Shown here one piece after another: positions 1 to 11,265 of a stretch of DNA of 64,000 bases (positions are counted from its first letter, which is position 1; every line of letters starts with the position of its first letter). The DNA lies in assembly GCA_916048095.2 (NCBI GenBank), contig OU696576.1:1901501-1965500 (forward strand). Reading direction: 5' to 3'. The position numbers and the translations under genes are program-made. Under the pieces are notes generated by a model. It did not search any database. It worked only from the letters and a program-made list of their open reading frames with translations, and had not been told where the DNA came from. The DNA comes from Sacculina carcini (Eukaryota > Arthropoda > Thecostraca > Sacculinidae).

Positions 1-1725
1 ATTTGACAGCTATTATGCGCACTTGCGATTACACAGGAATATACTACTGTGTAGATAATTTTGTGTTCTACAAGATAAGCTATAATTTATACCCACAAAT
101 GATACAAAAAACGTGTAAAATTGGCAAAATTCTCAAATACATCCAAAATTACACTTGAACACCGGGCGACTGAATTTGTTTCATTTTTCTACTATTTCTC
201 AGTAACTATTTGTTACACATAAAAATAAATTATACCATCGTGCTAGAAATCTGGTTTTCTACAATACGGTATAATTTATAATTTTCAAAAGTATATCTGA
301 AGTAAGTTACGGCGGTGTAAAGTCAAAAGGACATATTGCCAACTTGACAGCTATTATGCGCACTTGCGATTACACAGGAATATACTACTGTGTAGATAAT
401 TTTGTGTTCTACAAGATAATCTATAATTTATACCCACAAATGATACAAAAAACGTGTAAAATTGGCAAAATTCTCAAATACATCCAAAATTACACTTGAA
501 CACCGGGCGACTGAATTTGTTTCATTTTTCTACTATTTCTCAGTAACTATTTGTTACACATAAAAATAAATTATACCATCGTGCTAGAAATCTTGTTTTC
601 TACAATACGGTATAGTTTGTAATTTTCCAAAGTGTATCTGGAGGAAGTTACGGCGGTGTAAAGTCAAAATCACATATTACCAATTTGACAGCTATTATGC
701 GCACTTGCGATTACACAGGAATATACACCGATTAAATTTCACTGAAGCCCAATCACAATTAAGAATGCATCATATTAGCTCCAAGCATGGATGGTGTGGT
801 TTTATTGCGTACAGTTTAATTAATGCTACACTATACTGAATATAAAGGCTTTATTGTCCTCAATATTTACACATGTTCCGCTGTTTCCAGTGTATAAAAA
901 AAAATTTCCAGAGTTTATTAAAAAAAAGTTACGGCGGTGTGAAGTCAAAATGACAAAGTCAAAAAGGCAAAATTAGCACTGGAAACCGTGAATATTTTGG
1001 TCAATATTCCGCTATCTATTCCTCATAAACCAGCAGAGTTACAGCTATAAAAATTATACTATTGTGTAGAGAATTTTGTGTTCTACAAGAAATATTCGAA
1101 TTTATACCCACAAATGATACAAAAAACGTGTAAAATTGTCAAAATTCTCAAATACATCCAAAATTTCACTTGAACACCGGGCGACTAAAATTAATTCATT
1201 TTTCTACCTATTTCTCAGGAACTATTTGTTAAACATAAAAATAAATTATACCATCGTGCTAGAAATCTTGTTTTCTACAATACGGTATAATTTGTAATTT
1301 TACAAAGTATATCTGAAGAAAGTTACGGCGGTGTAAAGTCAAAAGGACATATTGCCAATTTGACAGCTATTATGCGCACTTGCGATTACACAGGAATATA
1401 CTACTGTGTAGATAATTTTGTGTTCTACAAGATAAGCTATAATTTATACCCACAAATGATACAAAAAACGTGTAAAATTGGCAAAATTCTCAAATACATC
1501 CAAAATTACACTTGAACACCGGGCGACTAAAATTAATTAATTTTTCTACTATTTTTCAGTAACTATTTGTTACACATAAAAATAAATTATACCATCGTGC
1601 TAGAAATTTAGTTTTCTACAATACGGTATAATTTGTAATTTTCCAAAGTGTATCTGAAGGAAGTTACGGCGGTGTAAATTCAAAAGCACATATTATCAAT
1701 CTGACAGCTATTATGCGCACTTGCG
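1..1725. repeat. 341-bp tandem repeat block
   Basis: A unit beginning TTGACAGCTATTATGCGC starts at 3, 344, 685, 1360 and 1701, so neighbouring copies are exactly 341 bp apart. Units from the first and second groups are nearly identical. Each group ends in the same 185-bp tail (about 687-880 and 1703-1890) that starts with the unit and then diverges. A further, older copy lies at 4090-4690. No coding potential is visible. Internal minisatellites of this kind are common in non-autonomous Helitrons, and the tail runs straight into the Helitron-like ends at 1885. Confidence 0.85.
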
Positions 1726-2935
1726 ATTACACAGGAGTATACACCGATTAAATTTCACTGAAGCCCAATCACAATTAAGAATGCATCATATTAGCTCCAA
1801 GCATGGATGGTATGGTTTTATTGCGTACAGTTTAATTAATGCTACACTATACTGAATATAAAGGCTTTATTGTCCTCAATATTTACACATGAATTGTTCC
1901 GCACGACGGGCGGGTAAAATGCTACTGGGAACAAAGTAAACTACTGAATTTTACTGTGCAATTTAATTGGTTTAATTTCAAGTTGCATAAGCATATGAGT
2001 TGCAATAGCATGTAATGTCAACTATATGCATATGCTGCTTTAGCGGAAGCATTAATCTAGAATTATAGAGACGACAGAAAGTTGCATTGTTTTGATAGTA
2101 TTACACTTCTGAATTACTACACACGAAGGACGGGTGTGAATTTGAGCAGTGTTGAGGGAAAAAACTTTGTCAATAATTAAAACAAGAATTTACCAATTTT
2201 TATTTTTCTATTGGATAAGCTTTTTGCTTTATGATTCATTATATTAATAGTTCCGCACGACGGGCGGGCTTAAATACGAGGCTGTTCGAAGGAAAATATT
2301 TTGCCACATCTAAAATAAACACATTTATATTTAGACTTTTTATTGACTTTTTTCTTTTTAATTTGTATTCGTTTTATTTTATGGATCCAATATTTATTTT
2401 AATTAATTAATTGTTCCGCGAAACGGGAGGGTTTCAATGGTAGACGATGTTAATTTATCAATATATATTTGGAAATATTATGATGAAAACGTTTAGTCAT
2501 TTTTCATTGTGTATTCAGCACGACGGGCAGGTTTAAATATGAGGCGGTTTAGCACAACTATTTTGCCAAAATAAATATATAAATATAGAAATTTAGACTT
2601 TTTATGGGCTTACTTTTTTAATTCATTTTCCTTTTCTCTTATGAATTATACACAAATTTCAAAGTATGAATTGTTCCGCGCGACAGGAGGGTTTATATGC
2701 TAGAATTTTCATTGTTTGTTACGTGTTCTGAATTTTTCCGCACGAAGTGTAGGTTTAAATATGAGACGGGTTGAGGAATACTATTTTGTCAAAATTAAAA
2801 TGAAAATGTCAACATTTAGACTTTTCTATTGGTAAACATATTTACAGGTTAATTTTTTGCTTTTCAATTTTTCTTCATTCTCTTTTATGGATTGAATATG
2901 AATTTTACTTTATGAATTGTTCCGCACGACGGGCG

Positions 2936-2936
<1 letters not shown>

Positions 2937-2981
<45 letters not shown>
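2937..2981. repeat. (TA)n microsatellite
   Basis: About 22 TA units directly follow a Helitron-like 3' hairpin and precede AAAAGAGATCCTCTGTCTG, the presumed 5' module of the next copy. It is probably an expansion of the TATATATA that starts each element. Confidence 0.9.
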
Positions 2982-2986
<5 letters not shown>

Positions 2987-3403
2987 GATCCTCTGTCTGT
3001 CTGTGTGTGTATGCTTGAATATGAGGTGACCTAACTGCGCGGGCTCAATGGTATAGATCAGGGGCTTCAAACGTAAACTAAGCGATGGATCATGTTTATG
3101 AGATATAAATGTCCCGGGGCAGCAACTATAGATAATAGAACGTTTAATTTTAACGTGTAAAACGAGTTCATATACAAAACTAACGGATTTGGCTTCAAGG
3201 TCCAGAACGGATCGTGTTCGAGTTCTGAATTATTCCGTACGACGGGTGGGTTTAAATATGAGGCGGGTTGAGGGATAATATTTTGTCAAAATAAAAATAA
3301 TTAAATTTAGACTTTTCAATTGATCAGGATTTCTATGGATTTACTATTTTTTTTTATAATTTGCAATATGTTTACTAGTTAAATATGAATTTCATTTCAT
3401 CAA

Positions 3404-3480
3404 TTGTTCCGCACAACGGGCGGGTTTTAATGCTAGTCTATATATATAAAAGAGATCCTCTGTCTGTCTGTCTGTCTGTT
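3404..3480 (+). mobile_element. Head-to-tail Helitron junction
   Basis: The 3' hairpin and CTAG terminus (ending 3436) are followed with no spacer by TCTATATATATAAAAG (from 3437) and (TCTG)n. An end of one element therefore abuts the start of another, the arrangement expected from tandem rolling-circle insertion. Confidence 0.6.
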
Positions 3481-4089
3481 TGTCTGTCCCACCCTCCTTG
3501 GTCCATTTTCAGCAAGCTGCTACTCGGTAACCATTTGGTGTACCCGCCAACAATTTATATCATTACGTTGGAAATTTTCTTGTCTACACGATAGGATAAA
3601 TTTAAAATTTTAAAAATAAAACCAAAAAAAGTTATCGCGGTGAAAACACAAAATGAACCTTGAAAAATGCGAAAATTGTAGTAAATGCTCCGCCATATAC
3701 TCCTCATAAACCGGAAATGGTACAGCTATAAAGATTATACCACTGTGTAGAGAATATTCTGTTCTACTCGGTAGGTTATAATTCATATCCAAAAATTAAA
3801 TATAAAATATGTAAAAATGACAAAAGTTCAGTCTACATTAAAAAATATTTTCAAACTCGACGCGTCCGATTTTCTATACTTTTTTCTCTATTTCTAAACA
3901 ACTAACTATGACATGTATAAACCAATTATATCATCATACTGGAAATTTTATCATCTACAAAACGGTATAAATTTTAATTTTCCAAAGTGTATTAAAAAAA
4001 AAGTTACGGCGGTGTGAAGTGTAAATGACAAAGTCAAAAAGGCAAAATTAGCACACAAAACGTGAATATTTTGGTCAATATTCCACTAT

Positions 4090-4690
4090 CTATTCCTCAT
4101 AAACCAGCAATGGTACAACTATACAAATTATACTATTGTGTAGATAATATTGTGTTCTACAAGAAAAGTTTTAATTATACCCACAAATGATACAAAAAAC
4201 GTGTAAAATTGGCAAAATTCTCAAATACATCCAAAATTACACTTGAACACCGGGTGACTAAAATTAATTCATTTTTCTACATATTTCTCAAGCACTTGTT
4301 GTCACACATTAAAATAAATTATACCATCGTGCTAGAAATCTTGTTTTCTACAATACGGTATAATTTGTAATTTTCCAAAGTGTATCTGAAGGAAGTTACG
4401 GCGCTGTAAAGTCAAATTGTCATGTTGCCAATTTGACAGCTATTATGCGCTCTTGCGATTACACATGAATATACTACTGTGTAGATAATTTTGTGTTCTA
4501 CAAGAAAAGTTATAATTTATACCCACAAATGATACAAAAAACGTGTAAAATTGGCAAAATTCTCAAATACATCCAAAATTACACTTGAACACCGGACAAC
4601 TAAAATTAATTAATTTTTCTACTATTTCTCAGTAACTATTTCTTACACATAAAGTAAATTATACCATCGTGCTAGAAATTATATATATAT
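4090..4690. repeat. Second block of the 341-bp repeat
   Basis: Diverged copies of the unit in 1-1725, with the start motif at 4432, are cut off at about 4678 by an AT-rich (TA/ATAAAATAT) stretch. The region 3500-4090 holds older, more diverged copies of the same family, recognisable by the conserved GTTACGGCGGTGTGAAGT segment. Confidence 0.7.
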
Positions 4691-6191
4691 AATATAAAAT
4701 ATTATAAAATATCATAAAATATTATAGCGGTAAAAGTGAAATAGTACTTAAGCAAATGATATTGGGGAATGATGTTAAGTAATATATATAGTTTGGAAAC
4801 ATTCTGATGAAAAGATTTCATCATCTTTAATTGTTTGTTTCGTGTTTGTTTTCTGAATTATACCACACGACGGGCAGATTTATATATCAGGCGGGTTGCG
4901 TGATAATATTTGTCAAAATAAGAACAAAAGTATTCACATTTAGACTTTTCTATTGGTTAAGATATTTATAGCTAGATATTTATTTACATTTTTTGGTTTT
5001 CAATTTGTATTCATTATATTCTATGGATTTGATATGAATTTTATTGTATTAATTGTTCCGCACGACGGGCGGGTTTAAAAAAGTGTCTCCATTTTTTAGT
5101 TCATTTTTTCAAATGGTTCATTTAAAAAAGGTATTTTTTAAAAATAAAAATGCTCGGCGGGCAGCAACTATAGAAAATAGAACGTTCAATTTACCCTGTA
5201 GAATTATTCCATACACAAAACCAATGGATTTGACTTCAAGATCCAGAACGGATCGTGTTCGAGTTCTGAATTATTCAGCACGACGGGCGGGTTTAAAAAT
5301 GACTCAGACGGACTGAGGGGAAATATTTTGTCGAAATAAAAATAATTAAACTTATAATTTTCAATTGATTAATATTTTTATGAGTGTACCCTATTTCATT
5401 TTTAATTTTCTATATTTTTTATGAATTGAATATGAATTTCATGTTATGAACTGCTCCGCACAACGAGCGGGTTTTAGTGCTATATATATATATATATACA
5501 TACATATAGAAGAAATTATCTGTCTGTCTGTGTATGTATGCTTGAATATGAGGTGACATAATTCCGCTGGTTCATGGTTCGCTGGTTCAATGACCAGGGG
5601 CTTCAAACGCAAACGAAGCGATGGTTCATTTTTATGAAATAAAAATGTCCCGCGGGCAGCAATAAAACGTTCAATTTCACCGTGTAGAATGAATTCATTT
5701 ACAAAACTAATGGATTTGACTTCAAGATCCAGAACGGATCGTGTTCGAGTTCTGAATTATTCCGCACGTCGGCCGGGTTTAAATATGAGGCGGGCTGAGT
5801 GAAAATATTTTGTCAAAATAAAATTAAAATTAATGAAATTTAGACTTTTCAATTGATTAAGGTTTTCATGAGTTTGCCTTATTTATTTTTAATTTGCAAT
5901 ATTTTTATGAATTGTTCCGCACAACGGGCGGGTTTTAATGCTAGTATATATATATAGGTCTGATTGTACGTTCAATCGTCGTTGTTATATTGCTACCTAT
6001 GACTACCAACATGTGTCATTTATGTGTGTGTGCGTGTGTGTATGCTTGAGAAGACGGTGTACATGTGCAGGTTGACAGTTTGCCGGCCGTGTCGCTCGAG
6101 TTCTCGCTGCCGGCCGGTTATCCTGGCAGCAGCGCGCCTGTCGTTCGTGTTGTCTGCAGCTGGATGACTCCTGCACAGGCATGTGCGCATT

Positions 6192-6367
6192 CCAGTGGCG
6201 GTGCCAGAATTTTCCCGGTGGGGGCCTGAGGAATAAGATGCGGGGCGTGGAGAAACATGACAAACTACACTTGACATCTTCATGGTCAGGCTTTTGAGGG
6301 TCTCAGTGGGGCTTTGCACGTTTTGGGAGCTTCAGCCCCTCCAAGCTCCCTCTTGGCGCCGCCACTG
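6192..6367. mobile_element. Small MITE with CAGTGGCGG termini
   Basis: The left end CAGTGGCGGTGCCAG and right end GGCGCCGCCACTG are inverted repeats bounding 176 bp without coding capacity. A related end (CAGTGGCGGCACCAG) occurs at about 46807. No convincing target duplication is visible, so the superfamily is left open. The rest of 5945-6852 is CA-rich microsatellite and unique sequence with no gene. Confidence 0.55.
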
Positions 6368-6852
6368 GCCTACACACTGACACACACACGCGCACACACA
6401 ACATACAAGAACAAATTTTGGGTGACCCACGCTCAGACACTAAATAATATTGAAAGTCTTAACAAATAACCGAATGACTAGGTTTCACAGAAATGACCAG
6501 GACTTTACAAAAGGCTGAATATATTCGTAGGATTCACTACACACACTCACACATACACACAGACAAAAATACACACTCGCATTGTGATTTTAACATGCGT
6601 GTGTGTGTTTTCAAAACACTCAACAATTTTTCTTAGTGAATTTTTATTGTAATTTAGATAACATTGTTTATACAACATTGTGTATTAGCGATGAAAATAA
6701 GGTTTAATTTTCCTTCTGTTCTTTCTCTCAATCTTTCCTTATGTGCGTTCTGTGTGTGTGCAGCGCCTCTGAGACACTAGGCGTAGGGCGCTATATCAAT
6801 ATCTATTTAATGTGATGTAATGTGTGTATATATGTGCGTCGTTCGTTTGCAG

Positions 6853-7365
6853 ATGCTGAGGGTGTGGAGCCATCTTCAGCATCTGTGGCAGCGTAGTGGC
6901 GGCGCGTGCGTACTGTTTGACTACGTCGATTTCATTGGCAACGATCTGCTGTCGCTGCTGCACATTGAGTCGGTGCTCGACCTTGGCTGGCTGGTGCAGC
7001 GCTCCCGTGCGGCCACGTCCGGTAACGTACATAAAAGTCCGTTCGTCAGCGGCGGCGGCTGCTGTGTGGATCCGGCAGTGCGTCAGCGCTACCGACTGAC
7101 GCTGCCGCCGACCGGCGACGTGCGTCGAGTGCTGGCCACGCATCAGCGACACCACGAGGCGGCTGTGTTTCGCCGGACGCGTTTCACGTGTGCCATATGC
7201 AGCGAGATTGCGCTGGGCGGGCAGTTTTTGCAACTGAGCGCGTGCGGTCACGTGTTTTGTCGCCAGTGTTTGGCGCAGTTCTACTCGACGCTGATTCGCG
7301 ACGGCAGCGTTCACAGTCTCCGCTGCCCCCAGCCCGAGTGCACGCACATGGCTGCACCAAGCGAG
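6853..7365 (+). CDS. RNF14: RNF14-like RBR E3 ubiquitin ligase, exon with linker and RING1
   Basis: This 171-codon internal exon is phase 0 at both ends. It is preceded by a pyrimidine-rich tract and CAG (6850-6852) and followed by GTGTGT. Residues 1-45 match the conserved stretch after the RWD domain of RNF14. Residues 113-165 form RING1, with C-x2-C, CGHVFCRQC and a late C-x4-C pair. The exon ends exactly where human RNF14 has its TPGQ/VKEL junction. RBR ligases pass ubiquitin from an E2 bound at RING1 to a cysteine in RING2; RNF14 works in the nucleus and cytosol and is known as an androgen receptor coactivator and in ribosome quality control. The RWD exon(s) should lie upstream but are not found in the window. 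The family assignment is firm. Confidence 0.9.
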
Positions 7366-8061
7366 GTGTGTGTGTGAATTATCTGTTTGTATGTGTGTCT
7401 GTGTCTTTTTGTCCTTGCATCCATGTGTACCGCCTCAATGCCTCATGTCCTGTAAATATGAGGTTGTCGGTCAACCGTTTGCGTGTGACATGTATGTGTA
7501 GTGTGTATGCATTTACCGTAAAACCTATATTTGAACGAAACCTCTGAAAATGGCACCTTGGGGGAACAATTGAAAAATGGAACGGCTCCTCTGATTAAAC
7601 GTCTTTTTAATGAATTCTTTTTCGGCAGTTGCTATGACTGACTGATTTTTATTAGTGAATTTGTGATTTCTTACCAGTAATCATTCCGTATTTTTTTGTT
7701 AAATATATGTGCGTACGTTAACTGGTTTTCCATAATATCTACCGTATCTTCCTGATATTCCGAGCACCTAGTCGAAAATTGAGCAGCACGCTCTAATTGA
7801 ACGCCACCTCTAATTGAACGTCACTACGAGTAAGGTTCGAAAAATTGAATGGTATGCCCTTCAAATTGGGGTTTGCATATAGACGTGTATATTTAAACGT
7901 CTCCCTCTTATATGTGCGACTGTATTTGAGCATTTAGGACAATTAGTATAAATTGCGCCTTACGATTGTTTGAGTATATTTTATACATATTGTCTGTGTG
8001 TGTGTGTGTATGTGTGTGTGTGTGTGTATGTGTGTTTGTGTATGTGTGTGTGTGTATTCAG
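7366..8061 (+). other. RNF14 intron (696 bp)
   Basis: It starts GTGTGT and ends TATTCAG. It contains a degenerate MITE-like stretch (about 7510-7960) with repeated TCTAATTGAACG motifs and a (TG)n run at 7990-8050 immediately before the acceptor. No coding sequence is seen. Confidence 0.75.
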
Positions 8062-8172
8062 GTTCGTGAGCTGGTGGATGCGCAGTTGTATGAGCGCTAC
8101 GATTCACTGCTGTTGTCCAGCACGCTGGGAGCCATGAGTGACGTAGCATTGTGTCCCCGATCTCATTGCCAG
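8062..8172 (+). CDS. RNF14: RNF14-like RBR E3 ligase, exon between RING1 and IBR
   Basis: A 37-codon phase-0 exon begins VRELVDAQLYERYD, directly matching the segment after RING1 in RNF14, and runs to CPRSHCQ, the first IBR zinc ligands. The acceptor is TATTCAG at 8055-8061. The end is ambiguous. Ending after CAG (8172) keeps phase 0 with the next exon and gives exactly the residue spacing of human RNF14, but the intron would then start with GC. The first GT (8177) leaves phase 1, which does not join in frame to the exon at 35306. I therefore favour a GC-AG intron. Confidence 0.82.
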
Positions 8173-8574
8173 GCCGGTACACACACCCATACACACACTG
8201 ACACACACATATATATATACATACATGGTAGGTAGAAGGTGACTAGCTTGTAGCGCCAGCTATTGGCTGAAATTCTGTAACTAAAGCTCAGGTGTTTTTC
8301 CGATAAGTGGCGCCACTTCCGTGTTTCCCTGTGTCATCTCTCACTAAAATTTTATTGTCGACAAATTAATTTATATCGCCTCTATCGGCGAGAGTATATT
8401 ACGCCTATCGATGCTAATTTTAAAGCACCTTCTATCGGCAATTAAGTCGTGAAACGCACATCAATCAGACGTAGTATTTGCGAACAGTATCAATACATAT
8501 TGGCCAAATGCCTCAACTCACACATTTCCAACACTTCTGTTTGTGGATGACATTTAGATTGCATGGTGCATATA

Positions 8575-8865
8575 CAATAATAAAATATAATATATTTACG
8601 CATTTGAACACATCAGTGAAAAGGCCAATGTTCGCGTGAATTTATGCATGGGTAAAGCGTCACGGCCCCGGTTGGCACACCGCACAGGTTTTGCGGTCAC
8701 GGCCAGCACATAAACTGACGACACGAAACCCGCACACGAAACCCGCAGTGCGTTAATTGGGCTATCTCTTTCAGAAACGAACCCAAACCTTTCACCTCGC
8801 CATGGAATGGAACCCTGGACCTCTCGTGCACAGAGCGTGCGTCTTAGCCACTCGGCTACGAGGCG
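8575..8865 (-). mobile_element. tRNA-derived SINE
   Basis: The 73-nt head (8865 to 8793 on the minus strand) folds as a tRNA: acceptor strands CGCCTCG and CGAGGTG pair over 7 bp with one G-U. An A-box-like TAGCCGAGTGGCTAAGA and a B-box-like GGTTCCATTCC are present. The D arm resembles tRNA-Ser or -Leu. The anticodon arm is degenerate, so it is not a working tRNA. Downstream comes a 200-bp unrelated body and an A/T-rich tail near 8575, the usual SINE layout with an internal pol III promoter. Tail and body limits are approximate. Confidence 0.7.
8793..8865 (-). pseudogene. tRNA-like SINE head (Ser/Leu-type)
   Basis: See the SINE entry: the acceptor stem and A/B boxes are preserved, but the anticodon stem is reduced to 4 bp (GCAC/GTGC) with an abnormal loop. 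It probably serves only as a pol III promoter. Confidence 0.7.
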
Positions 8866-9299
8866 GAGGCGTATACACAATCTTTGCTCTCATAAGGTAT
8901 TTGTAGCTGTTTGTCGCACTGATCCGGTATGGAGACGCGGCTCACCATGGGGTTGCAAATACACTCGTCAAAATTATCGAATGCGTTCTCGCATTCACTC
9001 AATTGTTCCGTCCACCGACACCAACGTATCGCCAAGCAAATACTTGTTTCTCAGTAGTGGCGCAAGCCATCGCGCGGAACAGACGCGTACATTACCGCAG
9101 ACCAGAAAAAACTTATAGTGTCTGCGAGGGTCATATGATGACATGTACTGGAGGGGTGAACTTTGAAACATATTGTTTGTGCAGCGATATCCACCACTTT
9201 TACAGTACAATATTACAACTTGCCTGGTCGTATGTTGTTTTTACACGTCGACATGGTGGTCTGGTCACAACGAACTTGATGAGTTGAGTTGATCAGTGC

Positions 9300-11265
9300 A
9301 CCATGGTAAGTGATAGCGATTTTGAAGTACAGCCAAGCAAGCGAATGTATGTGAGTAGAAAAAGAGAAGAAACCAAATTTGACAACAGATTTTTAACGTC
9401 TTATCGACCTAGAGTTGGACAATGATGGATTCGATCCTGGTTCGACATTCAATTATCGACACCGGCCATCGATGAGAACAAGTAAACTGTAGGGATGGTA
9501 TGCACCAACAGCAGCAGCATCAATAACAATGGTATCACTAGCAGCTGCACCGACAGTGTGCCGGCGTCCTCATCAGTCTCGCCACACTTGGACGACAATC
9601 ATGACACATACATTGATAATCCACCAGAAGCTGATGACGACCGTCGGCCAGAAGGGTTCAACTTCAGTTTGCATGAAAAATTCACGGGCACGGTGAGACG
9701 CTTTGGTTTCACTGGCACACATTGTGTGCTAAATATTGTGGTGATACACCGTGAAAAGTTTGATCGCGTAACATTTGTACCAACTAAGCGCAGGCATGAA
9801 ATGACAGCAGATAGTGTGCCCGATAGTCGTGAGTGAATTTCGCAGAGCAATTACACTTTTATGAGGGCTCTTATGACCTAAGTCTCAAAGTGACACATTT
9901 TAGCCGTCGAATTTGACAGTGATGTTTTTGGCGCTCATCTTGTAACGAAAAACGTAAACTTTGCTCCTTGGCTTCAGTAGAGAAGATGTTTGTATCGTGT
10001 AGAAGGATCGCTGTGTCTTCCTAGAGCGCTACTAATTAGTATATCGCATCGGGACTACAATGACAACCAAGAGTGGTACATAAGTCTATGGCAGGAAGCA
10101 TACATGACACTACCTGTGAATTTCTGTCGTGATGAAACAATTGAATTATGTGCAGATGCTGACGTAGACACCAACCAAATGGGAATGAGCATGGCCGATC
10201 TAGAAAAAATGATTACTTATCTGCCAGACTACTGAGTGCACGTATACTCGGCCGACGCCAGCAACAAAGAAGTAAGAAGTATTAGACAAGACAGCGTACA
10301 CTTGCACCTGTATCATCGTCATCATCATTTCGATTATATATTGTCTATGAAATCTTTCACATGCTACTAGTATTTGTTGAAAATGTCAGAAAGGATACAC
10401 AAATAAAGAAAGCTACACATGTCCAGGAGGGTGTAACAAAATGTAAAGCGCAAACAAAATGTGTGCCACGAAGTGGTCAAGGATTGAGTGACAACAGTGC
10501 CACATAATGTTCACGAGTAGAAAATGTATGGTAATATATTGAACTGATGACAATTGTATGTTTCCATGCATAATTTTTGTCTCAATATATTACCATACAT
10601 TTTCTACTCGTGAACATTATGTGGCACTGTTGTCACTCAATCCTTGACCACTGACACAAGACAATTGTTACGAGGACAGCAAGAAAGCAAGTATGCTTTG
10701 AGGGTCGTTTTCTTTGTTGCAATGAAAACTATACAAAATATTCAGCTTGGCTTAATGAGCTAGTACATCGGTGTTTTCTGCAGCCTCCTAACTCCACGTC
10801 TTTCAACAAACGAAAACCAAATACCATATTTGCGCTCTCCTATACTGCCTAGCGAAGGAAGACCACAACATCCGTTGCCATCGCAGGCACCAATGACACA
10901 ACAGTCACCATGGACGTCACTACCTCCACCAACTCGACGATGGAGACAAACAATTAGGGCAGTAGTGCCACAACAGACTTCACCAGCAATGCTGTCGCCT
11001 CTACCAGCAATGCTACCGCAATCAGCGACAACAATATCGACAGCGAGATCAAAGTTTCCCAGAAATCCGTTTTCATCGACTTCGAGTGCTGGGTGGACAA
11101 CGAAGTGTATGAAGACACCCCAAATTTCTGCGTGGCACAAGTGTGTTGTGCTGAATCAGGCTGCCCGGACGGCAGTCATTGCTGGTCTGGTTGCGATGGA
11201 TGACTCGAGTTCTTGCCGAGATAAAGCAGGGACACGACGAATCAAACGAAGGGTGGCTGGCGTTG
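9300..11265 (+). other. Unassigned intronic stretch with broken reading frames
   Basis: Several short frames are open (9495-9836, 9990-10235), but none matches a family I know. The first holds a Ser/Thr/Asn-rich start and then a basic region. A frame across about 10865-11208, with one stop, is rich in Thr/Asn/Ser and ends in a Cys-rich segment (FCVAQVCCAESGCPDGSHC). The compositional change and the large inverted repeat at 10472-10652 suggest a decayed mobile element rather than a host exon, but no diagnostic motif is visible. Confidence 0.35.
10472..10652. repeat. Perfect 71-bp inverted repeat
   Basis: Arm 10472-10542 (AGTGGTCAAGGATTGAGTGA...) is the exact reverse complement of 10582-10652, with a 39-bp loop. 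All 71 pairs match by eye. The transcript would form a long hairpin. Confidence 0.92.

Larger units (their letters stand above)
1885..5944 (+). mobile_element. Array of Helitron-like non-autonomous elements
   Basis: A short hairpin motif of the form TTCCGCACGACGGGCGGGTTT recurs about 15 times, e.g. near 1890, 2252, 2412, 2671, 2917, 3230, 3404, 4858, 5055, 5275, 5450, 5758 and 5915. CCGC pairs with GCGG. Copies at 2671, 3404 and 5915 are followed within about 12 bp by CTAG, as expected for a Helitron 3' end. Modules beginning TCTATATATATAAAAG and running into (TCTG)n at about 2978, 3437 and 5510 look like 5' ends. Between motifs the same cassette (ATGAGGCGGGTTGAGGG, then AT-rich sequence) is repeated. 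No Rep/helicase gene is seen, so these are non-autonomous. The Helitron call rests on the end signatures and is an inference. Confidence 0.6.

Noticed and set aside
2937..2981. (TA)n as a hAT or Tc1 insertion site
   Set aside because: Better explained by expansion of the TATATATA start of the Helitron-like copies.
6003..6319. Overlapping minus frames of 86-99 codons
   Set aside because: They are shadows over a MITE and CA-rich repeats, with no conserved motif.
6796..7347. A 183-codon minus-strand frame
   Set aside because: Antisense shadow of the RNF14 RING1 exon; GC-rich codons make it open by chance.
8596..8880. A 94-codon minus-strand frame including RLVAEWLRRTLCAREVQGSIP
   Set aside because: It is the translation of the SINE's tRNA-like head, not a protein gene.
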